Source: JBFHFS01 sp041583495 (GTDB taxonomy: Bacteria > Bacteroidota > Bacteroidia > Bacteroidales > Marinilabiliaceae). Taken from it: a DNA stretch of 28,798 nucleotides. The stretch is taken from contig JBFHFS010000062.1 of NCBI GenBank assembly GCA_041583495.1, forward strand, positions 1 to 28,798. The letters are read 5' to 3'. The stretch's first letter is position 1, and the number at the start of each line of letters is the position of its first letter. Positions 15,756-23,505 of this stretch are shown piece by piece. The translations under genes were made by a program, and so were the position numbers. The notes under the pieces are model-generated. The model was not told the DNA's origin. It searched no databases and saw only the letters and a program-made list of their open reading frames with translations.

Positions 15756-16915
15756 AGAAAGTAGCTATAGCGTCCTGTTACTTCCAATATAATTATGGAA
15801 GTCAGTTACAGGCATATGCCACGCAAAAAATATTAGATGATTGGGGTGTAGAAAATGAAACGATTTGTATTGATGGTTTGAAAAAAGAAATTAATTATGC
15901 GAAATACAAATATTTTTTGCGTATGATCCTCGATACTGCTACAGTAAAAGGTAAATGGGGTAGTATAAAGCATGCTTTTCGGCTTCATTTAAATAAGTCT
16001 TTCGGAAACAATGTTGCGGTAAGGAATGAGAAATTTAAGATTTTTGCTACAGAGATGTTTAATTTGTCGCCAAGATATAATTCTAAAGCAGAATTGACTG
16101 ACCAGTGCAATCAATATTCAGCCGTAATTGTTGGTAGCGATCAATTATGGTTACCATCAAATATAGAAGCAAATTATTACACATTAAATTTTGTGCCAAC
16201 GGCTATACCTAAAATAGCATATGCAACAAGTTTTGGTATTGCAAATATGCCCCAAAGACAAAAAGGAAAGGCTACTGCATTCCTGAATAGGATAGAATTT
16301 CTTTCCGTCCGAGAAAAATCAGGTCAAGAAATTATTAAGACTTTAACGAATAAAGATGTCCCCCTGGTGTGTGATCCGACCCTACTTTTTTCAGCTGAAG
16401 AGTGGATGACTATTCAAAAAGAGGAGAGAGTGATTAATGAAAAATATATCTTCTGTTATTTTTTGGGGAATAATCCAATACAACGTGAATTTGCAAATAG
16501 GCTAAAAAAGTTTACAGGTTTAAAAATAGTGCAGCTTCGGCATATGGATGAATTTATAAAAACTGATGAGTCCTTTGCTGATTATGCACCATACGATATT
16601 GGTCCGGCAGAATATGTAAGTCTAATAAGAGATGCTGAATTTGTTTGTACTGATTCGTTTCATGGTAGCGTATTTTCAATATTACATAAAAAGCGATTCT
16701 TTTCATTTAAGAGATATCGCAAGGACAGTTCAGTTTCTACAAATTCCAGGCTTTATTCCCTGTTATCGTTACTAAAACTCAATGATCGTTTTCTTACTGG
16801 AAATGAAGATATTGCTAACTGTTTAAATAGAAAGATAAATTATGAATCTGTTTTTTGCCAGTTGGATGAATTTCGAACACTTTCTAAGAAATTCTTAAAA
16901 AATGCGCTAATTTAA
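15752..16915 (+). CDS. Polysaccharide pyruvyl transferase, copy 2
   Basis: A 387-residue PF04230 protein, paralogous to the one at 8464. It shows YNYGSQLQAYATQKILDDWG, VIVGSDQLWLPSN, IAYATSFG, LSVREKSGQEI, CDPTLLF and CTDSFHGSVFSILHKKRFF. It is translationally coupled to the GT4 upstream and followed after 14 bases by the second FrhB-like gene, so the gene order within this pair is the reverse of the first pair. By eye it is clearly diverged from copy 1, which suggests a different target sugar rather than a recent duplication. Confidence 0.88.
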   Translation: MKKVAIASCYFQYNYGSQLQAYATQKILDDWGVENETICIDGLKKEINYAKYKYFLRMILDTATVKGKWGSIKHAFRLHLNKSFGNNVAVRNEKFKIFATEMFNLSPRYNSKAELTDQCNQYSAVIVGSDQLWLPSNIEANYYTLNFVPTAIPKIAYATSFGIANMPQRQKGKATAFLNRIEFLSVREKSGQEIIKTLTNKDVPLVCDPTLLFSAEEWMTIQKEERVINEKYIFCYFLGNNPIQREFANRLKKFTGLKIVQLRHMDEFIKTDESFADYAPYDIGPAEYVSLIRDAEFVCTDSFHGSVFSILHKKRFFSFKRYRKDSSVSTNSRLYSLLSLLKLNDRFLTGNEDIANCLNRKINYESVFCQLDEFRTLSKKFLKNALI

Positions 16916-16929
16916 TCCGGGTTTAAGTT

Positions 16930-18144
16930 ATGATCAAAATATTAGAAAAAGTTGATTGTTGTGGATGTGCTGCATGTAGTAATATATGTCCCAAGTGCTG
17001 CATTACCATGACTAGTGACGAGGAAGGATTTCTTTATCCATCAGTTGATGAAGCACTTTGTATTGATTGTGGTTTATGCGAAAAAGTTTGTCCGGAACTC
17101 AATCCAGTTGAAGAAAAAGTAAGTAAACAAATAGCATTTTTGGTCCAGCACAAAAATGAACAAATAAGAAAAGAAAGCACATCTGGTGGGGCATTTACTG
17201 CAATTGCTGAATATGTGCTTAATAATGGAGGCGTTGTTTTTGGAGTTGCTTATGATAATACCTTTAAGGTTATTCATAAATATGTTGAGAGTGTAGATGA
17301 CTTACGTTTATTTAGAAACAGTAAATATGTTCAATCCGAAATAGGCAATACATTTAAGCAAGCAAAAGAATTTTTAATACAGGATAGATTAGTCTGCTTT
17401 AGCGGAACACCTTGTCAAATCGAAGGGTTAAAAAATTACCTTAGAAAAGATTTTGATAACTTAATCACTATAGATTTTGTATGTCGTGCCGTACCTTCTC
17501 CGTTGTTGTTGGAGAAATATTTGAAAATGCAAAAAAGAACTCTTAATGTAGAGTTTACAAATGTTGCATTTCGTGACAAATATTATGGTTATAAATATTC
17601 AAACTTGTCTATTTATACAAAAAACAATAATGTGTCATATCACAGGGGAGTAGAAACAGATCCTTATTTACGAAGTTTTTTTTCAAATATATGTGATCGT
17701 CCTTCTTGTTATGATTGTAGTTTTAAAAAGAGATACCGCAATTCAGATTTAACCTTATGGGATTGTTTTGCTGTTGATGTATTTGACAAAAAAATGGATG
17801 ATGACAAAGGAACAACAAGGATTCTTACTCATACAGAAAAGGCAAATGCCATACTGGCAAACATATCCGAAAAAGTATTGATAAAAGAAATTGATGTAGA
17901 AGATGCAGTAAGAGGAGTTCGGGAAATGGTTGAATCTGTTCCTGTTAACGCAAGAAGGAAACAGTTTTTTGAAGACCTTAATGAAATGAAACCAGAAGTT
18001 TTGTTTAGTAAATATTTTCCAAATAACGTCCGTGCACGAGGAGAACGATTGGCTCGTTTGGTAAGCTATAAACTGGGTGTTTATCAAAACATGAAAAAAA
18101 TCATCAAGTTAGTCTATAAAAACAAAAATAATCAGAAACAATAA
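16930..18144 (+). CDS. FrhB-like iron-sulfur protein, copy 2
   Basis: A 404-residue paralogue of the protein at 7147. Two 4Fe-4S motifs are complete (CCGCAACSNICP, CIDCGLCEKVCP), followed by TSGGAFTAIAEYVL, FSGTPCQIEGL and DDDKGTTRIL. Two motifs differ from copy 1: VCHGVPSP is VCRAVPSP, and the late GDYWG region is LWDCFAVD. The predicted role is a flavin/Fe-S electron carrier or reductase partner of the adjacent pyruvyl transferase. The actual reaction is unknown, and the motif changes may mean altered cofactor use. Confidence 0.83.
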   Translation: MIKILEKVDCCGCAACSNICPKCCITMTSDEEGFLYPSVDEALCIDCGLCEKVCPELNPVEEKVSKQIAFLVQHKNEQIRKESTSGGAFTAIAEYVLNNGGVVFGVAYDNTFKVIHKYVESVDDLRLFRNSKYVQSEIGNTFKQAKEFLIQDRLVCFSGTPCQIEGLKNYLRKDFDNLITIDFVCRAVPSPLLLEKYLKMQKRTLNVEFTNVAFRDKYYGYKYSNLSIYTKNNNVSYHRGVETDPYLRSFFSNICDRPSCYDCSFKKRYRNSDLTLWDCFAVDVFDKKMDDDKGTTRILTHTEKANAILANISEKVLIKEIDVEDAVRGVREMVESVPVNARRKQFFEDLNEMKPEVLFSKYFPNNVRARGERLARLVSYKLGVYQNMKKIIKLVYKNKNNQKQ

Positions 18145-18171
18145 AATTCATCTCCCTTAAAAATTCCCTAC

Positions 18172-19272
18172 ATGAAAAAAGTATTAATCTCCGATTGGCT
18201 TGAGAAATTTGGAGGGGCGGAAAAAGTAGTTCAGGCTATTTGTGAAATATACAAATTCGATCAATATTATGCTTACATCGATTTAATGCCTCCTTCTGTG
18301 AAGGGAAAGGTCTTTGGAAGCAACATTTTGATCAACGAAAGTAAGATTCTTAAACCTTTTGGAAAGAAGTTCAGAATACTTTCCCCTTTTTTTCCGTTTA
18401 TTGTCAGAAATCTGAATTATAAATCAAGAAAATGTACATTTGATTTAATTATCAGTTCTTCTTGGGCATTGTCAAAGGGGTTCAAAATTAATGGAACAAA
18501 GCATATATGTTATTTACAAGCCCGGAATTTTAAATACGTTTGGGACGAAGCAGATTTATATTATACAGGTATTTTTAGACTGTTTGCATTTACAAAGTAT
18601 TATTTTCGAAAATTTGATATAAAATCAGCCCAAAATCCGGATGTTTTAATCTCAAATTCAAAGTTTGTACAGGACTGGTCTAAAAGACATTATGACCGGG
18701 AAAGTATTGTAATATATCCACCCGTGGAAGTAGAAGATTTTTTTATTAGTGAAGAGAAGGAAGATTATTATATTACTATTGGAAGATTAGAACCTTATAA
18801 AAGGTTTGATATTATCATAGATGCATTCAATCGAAATAAGAAGAAATTACTAGTAATTGGTTCAGGAGGTCAATTGGATAAATTAAAATTGAAGGCTCAT
18901 GAAAATATTTCCTTTCTAGGCTTTCAAGATAAAAAGGAGATCAAAAATTTGCTTACAAAAGCAAAAGCCTTTGTTTATGCCGGAGTTGAGGATTTTGGAA
19001 TTGTTTACGTAGAAGCATTAGCATCAGGAATCCCTGTTATTGCTTTTAATGGAGGGGCTGTTCCTGAAATTGTTATGAATGATCGCGATGGAATCTTATA
19101 TAATTCTCAGACCCAGGATTCTTTAAATGAAGCTATTGAGAAGTACGAGAAAAATGTTAATCAGTTTGATCCTGTTGGCCTCAAAGAAAGAGCTAATCGT
19201 TTTTCTAAAAAAAGATTCCAATCTCAATTCCAGGATGTTGTAAATGATCTAATGATCTCCAACGTAAATTAG
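18172..19272 (+). CDS. Family 4 glycosyltransferase (mannosyltransferase-like)
   Basis: A 366-residue GT-B enzyme of the GT4 group. The N-terminal LISDWLEKFGGAEKVVQAI is the acceptor-domain signature (GGAE). HICYLQARNFKYVWD, LISNSKFVQDW and IYPPVEVEDFF follow. The donor domain has YITIGRLEPYKRFDIIIDAF, LGFQDKKEIKNLL and the EDFGIVYVEALASGIPVIAF motif with its two catalytic-region Glu residues. It is the last sugar-transfer gene of the AT-rich island. The 128 bp after it hold a relic of the 270-bp repeat and the promoter of the toxin-antitoxin pair. Sugar specificity is not readable. Confidence 0.88.
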   Translation: MKKVLISDWLEKFGGAEKVVQAICEIYKFDQYYAYIDLMPPSVKGKVFGSNILINESKILKPFGKKFRILSPFFPFIVRNLNYKSRKCTFDLIISSSWALSKGFKINGTKHICYLQARNFKYVWDEADLYYTGIFRLFAFTKYYFRKFDIKSAQNPDVLISNSKFVQDWSKRHYDRESIVIYPPVEVEDFFISEEKEDYYITIGRLEPYKRFDIIIDAFNRNKKKLLVIGSGGQLDKLKLKAHENISFLGFQDKKEIKNLLTKAKAFVYAGVEDFGIVYVEALASGIPVIAFNGGAVPEIVMNDRDGILYNSQTQDSLNEAIEKYEKNVNQFDPVGLKERANRFSKKRFQSQFQDVVNDLMISNVN

Positions 19273-19365
19273 CATTTTGCGGAGGCGGTATAGACTCCCT
19301 CGCAATGACAAATAAATGCCAAAGCCCAAAGCGCCTAAAGTGCCAAACTAAATTATAGGATATAC

Positions 19366-19396
19366 TTTGATTTTGTTAACATACTTGTTAACTTTG
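19366..19396 (+). promoter_or_regulatory. Bacteroidota-type promoter with GTTAAC operator
   Basis: TTTG (19366-19369), a 19-bp spacer and TAACTTTG (19389-19396) match the Bacteroidota consensus TTTG-N19-TAnnTTTG. Two GTTAAC palindromes (19375-19380 and 19387-19392), six bases apart, overlap the -7 element and are a likely antitoxin-binding operator. The start site would fall within a few bases of the GTG at 19401, so the transcript may be leaderless. Confidence 0.6.
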
Positions 19397-19400
19397 CTCC

Positions 19401-19748
19401 GTGACAAGAGAAATAAAGTTTTTTGAGGATTATTTTATTGAGTTTTATGTTTCACTTGACTTGACAGTTCAGGAAAAGATAGAATACGTTTTTAAAGTAA
19501 TCCGTACGGTGGACAGAATTCCGCAAAAGTTTTTGAAGCATATTGAAGGAACAGACGGTCTTTATGAAATAAGGGTTAAAGTTGGACGTGACATATTTAG
19601 AATCTTCTGCTGTTTTGACTCGGGACGTATAGTTGTTCTTTTCAATGGGTTTCAAAAGAAAAGTCAAAAGACTCCTAAAAAGGAAATTAAAAAAGCGTTG
19701 AAAATTAAGCAAGACTTTTTTGACAAACACGGAGGAGATAAATCATGA
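19401..19748 (+). CDS. higB: HigB/RelE-type toxin
   Basis: A 115-residue RelE/ParE-superfamily toxin of the phage Gp49-like HigB group (PF05973), expected to cleave mRNA on the ribosome. The signature is FLKHIEGTDGLYEIRVKVGR, then IFRIFCCFDSGRIVVLFNGFQKK and the Lys-rich KTPKKEIKKALKIK. The start is a GTG at 19401, placed so the protein begins TREIKFFEDYF as in relatives; I see no Shine-Dalgarno site. It overlaps the antitoxin gene by four bases (ATGA). Toxin first and antitoxin second is the HigBA order. It sits at the right edge of the AT-rich island and may stabilise it. Confidence 0.87.
   Translation: MTREIKFFEDYFIEFYVSLDLTVQEKIEYVFKVIRTVDRIPQKFLKHIEGTDGLYEIRVKVGRDIFRIFCCFDSGRIVVLFNGFQKKSQKTPKKEIKKALKIKQDFFDKHGGDKS
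19731..19737 (+). promoter_or_regulatory. Strong Shine-Dalgarno site for higA
   Basis: GGAGGAG lies 7 bases before the higA ATG, inside the last codons of the toxin. Such a strong site is unusual among the genes of this window. It would favour antitoxin over toxin synthesis from the shared mRNA. Confidence 0.65.
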
Positions 19749-20044
19749 AGACGGTAAGAGATGCAAAGAATTTTGATGAGCTTTTAGACATCAAATATGG
19801 AAAATTGGGAACAGAAAAAAGAGATGATTTTGAAGTAAAAGCAAAATCCTTTGTTATAGGTGAAATTATTAAGGAAGCCAGAAAAAAGGCACATATGACT
19901 CAAGAAGCATTGGCCGCTAAAACAGGGACAAAGAAGAGTTATATATCCCGCCTGGAAAACGGTAAGATTGACATTCAGATATCTACATTGTTCAAAATAT
20001 TTGAAGAAGGTTTGGGACTAAAACTCGGACTGACACTTCAATAA
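19745..20044 (+). CDS. higA: HigA-type antitoxin, XRE family
   Basis: A 99-residue antitoxin with an N-terminal toxin-binding part (about residues 1-35) and a Cro/C1-type helix-turn-helix at about residues 38-92: IIKEARKKAHMTQEALAAKT, then GTKKSYISRLENGKIDIQIS. It should neutralise the toxin encoded just upstream and repress the shared promoter, probably through the GTTAAC pair at 19375-19392. It overlaps the toxin gene by four bases. Assignment is firm by domain and context. Confidence 0.9.
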   Translation: MKTVRDAKNFDELLDIKYGKLGTEKRDDFEVKAKSFVIGEIIKEARKKAHMTQEALAAKTGTKKSYISRLENGKIDIQISTLFKIFEEGLGLKLGLTLQ

Positions 20045-20379
20045 CAATTGCCCCACAACCAGAAGGTTTATTGCCAGTCTTTCAGCTATCCGTTTCCCGC
20101 AAACCGTACCCAGACAAGCAGGTTTTGATGCTTTCAGCAATTTTATCTCTATTTATTTCTCTATTCATTTTTTTCACTCCCGCATAATCCCCAGCGCTCC
20201 CCGATGAAAACCGGGGCAGGCTAAGTCTAGAAAAGCTGGCTTTACCTTTTTCACCTTTTCACTTTTTTCACCTTTTTCACCTTTTCACCTTTTCACTTTT
20301 TCACTTTTTTACCTTTTCACTTTTTTACCTTTTTCACCTTTTCACATTTTCACTTTTTTCACCTTTTCACCTTCCCTCC
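20045..20379. repeat. Composite repeat and (CTTTTTCAC)n tract before the initiating transferase
   Basis: It holds no gene. The modules are CCCGCAAACC with CCCAGACAAGCAGG (about 20095-20125), CCGATGAAAACCGGGGCAGG (about 20200-20221), and TCTAGAAAAGCTGG. About 135 bp of nearly pure 8-9 bp units (TTTTTCAC, CTTTTCAC, TTTTTTAC) then run from 20242 to 20373 and end about six bases before the start codon. Confidence 0.85.
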
Positions 20380-21783
20380 ATGCTCAAACAACGCGAATTT
20401 GCCTTAGAGAAGTCCAGCATTCTGGCTCAGTCACTGATGACGATGGGCTGTTTTCTGGTGGCCTGGTGGCTGAGTCATCATTGGGTGAGTCCGCTCACCG
20501 AGAATGTTAAGGAATACAAGGTCATAGCGCTGCTGATCCTGCCCATCTGGTATGGCCTGCTCAGCTGGTTCGATCTGGGCAGGATGTTAAGGGTCAAGAT
20601 GTATTCGGTGTTGCTGATCGAGTACCTCTCGGTGGTGTTGCTGGGCATGGCTCTTTTGATGGCCGCCATCGTGATACTCGATTTCCATACCCTCTCGCGG
20701 TGGGTGCTGATGCTGTTTGCCGGCATTAACTTCGTGGTGCTGTTGGGGTATAAGTACACGGTGTTCCGGACCATGAAGTTTTTCCGGGGCAAGGGCTACA
20801 ACACGCGCTCGTTGCTGATTCTGGCCGATGAGGACTCGGAATTTTTCATCGACCGGCTGCTGGAGATCCGCGACTGGGGCTATTCGTTGTGGGCCATCAT
20901 GTCCGACAGTCTCCGGATCAAAGCCCGCTATGGCGATCGCTTTGTAGTGCTGCCCCAGATTGAGGAGGTGGCTCAGCTGCTCGATGGCAAGCGCATCGAT
21001 GAGGTGATGTATTGCAAGGGGCGGCTCGACCAGAAGGAGATCCGTAACCTGATCTATGCCTGTGCCGAGGTGGGGGTGGTCTTCCGCGTGCACTCCGAAT
21101 TCCTGGGCCTGCTGAATGCTCCCTCCAAACTGCATTACATAAGTCAGGTGCCCTTTCTTACCTATATGAATACCCCCGCTAACTATCTGGCGTTGAAGGT
21201 CAAGGCGCTGTTCGACTATGTGTTGTCGGTCCTCTTGCTGACAGCCATCTCGCCGCTGATGCTGGGCATCGCCCTGGCCATTAAGCTGGGGGATGGGGGA
21301 CCGGTATTCTTCCGCCAGAAACGGGTGGGCCTGAACGGACGGCGCTTCTATTGCCTTAAGTTCCGCACCATGGTGGTGGATGCCGAAGCCCTGAAGGACG
21401 ACCTGATGAGTCAGAACGAGCAGGAGGGACCCGTCTTTAAGATGCGCCACGATCCCCGGGTGACGCGCATCGGTGCTTTTTTGCGCAAGACCTCGCTGGA
21501 TGAGCTGCCTCAGTTCTTCAACGTGCTGCGGGGTGAGATGTCCATCGTGGGGCCCCGGCCACCCGTCCCCGACGAGGTGAAGGAGTACGAGCGGTGGCAG
21601 CGTCGCCGCCTGAGCATGAAGCCCGGCCTCACCTGCATCTGGCAGGTCTCCGGCCGCAACAACATCCCCTTCGACCAGTGGATGAAGATGGACCTCCAGT
21701 ACATCGACACCTGGTCGCTCAAACACGACCTGATCCTCATCCTCAAAACCGTGAAGGTGATGGTGAGAGGGGAGGGGCAGTGA
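20380..21783 (+). CDS. Initiating polyprenyl-phosphate sugar transferase (WbaP/WcaJ-like)
   Basis: A 467-residue inner-membrane enzyme that transfers a hexose-1-phosphate to undecaprenyl phosphate, the first step of repeat-unit synthesis. Four N-terminal hydrophobic segments lie at about residues 13-125. A Rossmann-like middle domain follows (SLLILADEDSEFFIDRLLEI). The membrane hairpin (ALFDYVLSVLLLTAISPLML) leads into the catalytic bacterial sugar transferase domain, with GPVFFRQKRVGLNGR, CLKFRTMVVDAE, TSLDELPQFFNVLRGEMSIV, GPRPP and KPGLTCIWQVSGRNN. It is GC-rich, in contrast to the island before it. A CTTTTTCAC tract runs up to the start, and GTGAAAAAG units begin within ten bases of the stop. 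Glucose or galactose is the usual donor; which one cannot be told. Confidence 0.93.
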   Translation: MLKQREFALEKSSILAQSLMTMGCFLVAWWLSHHWVSPLTENVKEYKVIALLILPIWYGLLSWFDLGRMLRVKMYSVLLIEYLSVVLLGMALLMAAIVILDFHTLSRWVLMLFAGINFVVLLGYKYTVFRTMKFFRGKGYNTRSLLILADEDSEFFIDRLLEIRDWGYSLWAIMSDSLRIKARYGDRFVVLPQIEEVAQLLDGKRIDEVMYCKGRLDQKEIRNLIYACAEVGVVFRVHSEFLGLLNAPSKLHYISQVPFLTYMNTPANYLALKVKALFDYVLSVLLLTAISPLMLGIALAIKLGDGGPVFFRQKRVGLNGRRFYCLKFRTMVVDAEALKDDLMSQNEQEGPVFKMRHDPRVTRIGAFLRKTSLDELPQFFNVLRGEMSIVGPRPPVPDEVKEYERWQRRRLSMKPGLTCIWQVSGRNNIPFDQWMKMDLQYIDTWSLKHDLILILKTVKVMVRGEGQ

Positions 21784-22224
21784 GGAAGGTGAAAAGGGTG
21801 GAAAAGTGAAAAAGTGAAAAAAGTGAAAAAGGGTAAAAGAAAAAAGGACCGTGGGTTGATCTCCCCCTAAAGGGGGGCCGGGGGGTGCGGGAAGGGAGAG
21901 ATGGAGGGTGAAAAAGTGGAAAGGTGAAAAAGTGAAAAGGTGGAAAAGTGGAAAACCAGCTCCGCTGGTCCCGCTCTACGGGAATGCAAAGGTGGGCAGC
22001 AGCTCTGCTATGAGCGTTTTGCGGGAGTGGAAAGGTGAAAACCAGCTCCGCTGGTCCCGTGCTACGGGAATGAAAAGGTGGGCCACCAGCTTTTCTAGAC
22101 TTAGCCTGCCCCGGTTCATGGGGGTTAAACGGGAGGGGGTCCCTGAAAGGGGCCAATTTGAATAACCCTCGGCCACCCAAGCGCAGCGTATGGTGTGCCG
22201 GGGGTGCATAAGGTCAACCACGCC
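21784..22224. repeat. (GTGAAAAAG)n tract and hairpin modules after the initiating transferase
   Basis: It holds no gene. GTGAAAAAG-type units run at 21788-21832 and 21908-21955. Next come CCAGCTCCGCTGGTCCCG modules at about 21957 and 22043, and a long module (CCACCAGCTTTTCTAGACTT, then GCCTGCCCCGGTTCATGGGG) at 22083-22133 that is repeated almost exactly at 27966-28015. The motif CTAAAGGGGG at about 21865-21875 is related to the one near 28072. Confidence 0.8.
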
Positions 22225-22244
22225 GGGTCCCTGAAAGGGGCCAA
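22135..22244. repeat. GTCCCTGAAAGGGGCC module, left of the REP-associated transposase
   Basis: Two copies of GGTCCCTGAAAGGGGCCAA (about 22138-22156 and 22226-22244) enclose a GC-rich segment. The second copy is the exact reverse complement of 22778-22796, on the other side of the transposase gene. Confidence 0.8.
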
Positions 22245-22316
22245 GATAGATGTTATTTAACCCAACCAGCGAAATGTGAGTTGCAATTTATAAAAGAACC
22301 TTGTACCTTTTTGTAT

Positions 22317-22769
22317 ATGTCAAATTATCGTCAAATATACTATCATCTTGTTTTTAGAAGCAAAAACAGTGAGAGGGTCTTTACAGTAGATAACAGGCCT
22401 GATTTATATCAATATATAGGGGGCATCATAAAAGAAAAAAATTGCCATTTGTATCGCATCAATGGCATGGAAGAACACCTTCATATTTTCTCTGATTTGC
22501 ATCCTTCCATTTCTCTGTCTGACTATATCCGGGATATTAAAACTGCTTCATCCCTTTGGATTAAGGAAAACCATATTTTTCCACATTTCAGAGGATGGAG
22601 TACTGGTTATTGTGCCCTTACTTATGCAAATAAAGACAAGAATACTATTATAAATTACATCAAAAATCAGCAAGTACACCATAATAAGGAGACTTTTAAG
22701 GAAGAGTATCGAAGACTATTGACCGAAAGTGGAATAAAAATAGAGGAAGGGTATTTCTTAATAGATTAA
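22317..22769 (+). CDS. IS200-like / REP-associated tyrosine transposase
   Basis: A 150-residue Y1 HUH single-strand transposase (PF01797). The metal-binding HUH motif is HLH in INGMEEHLHIFSDL at about residue 57, and the likely nucleophile is the Tyr in IINYIKNQQVHH near residue 114. The start at 22317 gives the usual MSNYRQIYYHLVFRSK; an in-frame ATG at 22281 adds 12 atypical residues. The gene is AT-rich among GC-rich neighbours. It is bracketed by inverted copies of a 19-bp word (22226-22244 and 22778-22796) belonging to a repeat family that also occurs at both ends of the window. It therefore resembles a RAYT (domesticated IS200 relative) that moves REP-type elements, rather than a free IS with simple ends. 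Confidence 0.85.
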   Translation: MSNYRQIYYHLVFRSKNSERVFTVDNRPDLYQYIGGIIKEKNCHLYRINGMEEHLHIFSDLHPSISLSDYIRDIKTASSLWIKENHIFPHFRGWSTGYCALTYANKDKNTIINYIKNQQVHHNKETFKEEYRRLLTESGIKIEEGYFLID

Positions 22770-22777
22770 ACAAAGAG

Positions 22778-22888
22778 TTGGCCCCTTTCAGGGACCTGGT
22801 TTAACTTCAGTTTTTCACCCCGGGCAGCTCTGATGCTGCGCATCCCGTGCCCGGGGTTATTCACATTGGCCCCTTGTCAGGGACCTGA
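22778..22888. repeat. GGCCCCTTTCAGGGACC module, right of the REP-associated transposase
   Basis: Two copies of a GGCCCC-TT-CAGGGACCTG word (22780 and about 22867) enclose CCCCGGGCAGCTCTGATGCT, GCGCATC and CCGTGCCCGGGG, which form a large hairpin. The layout matches 482-610 and 28496-28610: hairpin CCCCCGG/CCGGGGG between two GGTCCCC-TTCAGGGAC words. Confidence 0.85.
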
Positions 22889-23505
22889 TAAATTTTTCCT
22901 TCTCCTCGTTTGCAACGCCGGATAAACATGAATAGCCCCGTATGCAATGCGGGGTAAGACCCAGGGGGTCTAAAGAACCCGGCAGGCAGGGTTCAATATC
23001 CAGTTTCTGGGGTGGTCCCTCAAGCGCTGATACCCCACAAGTACCCTTGTGTGGGATCAAGCCTTACCTAGGGTATCCAGCCCCTCTATTTTACCCCCGC
23101 TACCGCACGAATCCTTTCGTGTGGTTTAGCTAGGGGCAGGCTCGGACCAGACAAGCTGTTTTTTACTTCCCGCAGAGCGGGTTTTCACCCTCCCGTTTAA
23201 CGGGTCTAGAAAAGTTGGTGCCCACCTTTCCATTCCCGTAACACGGGACCAGCGGAGCTGGTTTTCACTTTTTCACCTTTTCACTTTTTCACTTTTTTAC
23301 CTTTTCACCCTCATTCATCCCTAATAGCCTTGCATCGGTAAAAAAACATTCTGCCGGTTGGTCCTTTCGGGCGAGGGCTCTTTTAAAACTTTTTTCTTTT
23401 ATCTATCTTCGAACTTTATATCGTCTATTTCTCCTTTTTAGCGGATGTGTTCGTTATTAGGTGTTTAGCCAAGACTGGAAGAGCCCCGGGCTCCTCTTAA
23501 AATAT
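22889..23505. repeat. Hairpin-rich non-coding region before the wza-like gene
   Basis: No gene is seen. Successive hairpins are AGCCCCGTATGCAATGCGGGG (22935-22954), GACCC/GGGTC (about 22959-22971), CCCACAAGTACCCTTGTGTGGG (about 23034-23054) and CACGAATCCTTTCGTG (about 23106-23121). CCCG-loop-CGGG and CCAG-CGGAG-CTGG modules lie at 23170-23265, and a CTTTTTCAC tract at 23264-23312. The last 190 bases before the gene are ordinary AT-rich sequence and probably hold its promoter, which I could not place. Confidence 0.6.

Noticed and set aside
20242..20373. Regular short repeats that could be taken for a CRISPR array
   Set aside because: Units are 8-9 bp with no unique spacers of 25-40 bp, and no cas genes are present. 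It is a simple-sequence tract.
20587..21726. Long open frame (379 codons) on the minus strand opposite the initiating transferase
   Set aside because: It is a shadow of a GC-rich gene whose + strand product has clear family motifs. The minus-strand product is His/Gln-rich without any recognisable domain.
23481..23493. GAGCC-CCG-GGCTC hairpin just before the wza start as a terminator or attenuator
   Set aside because: It is short, has no following T-run, and has an alternative bulged pairing. There is not enough to call a regulator.
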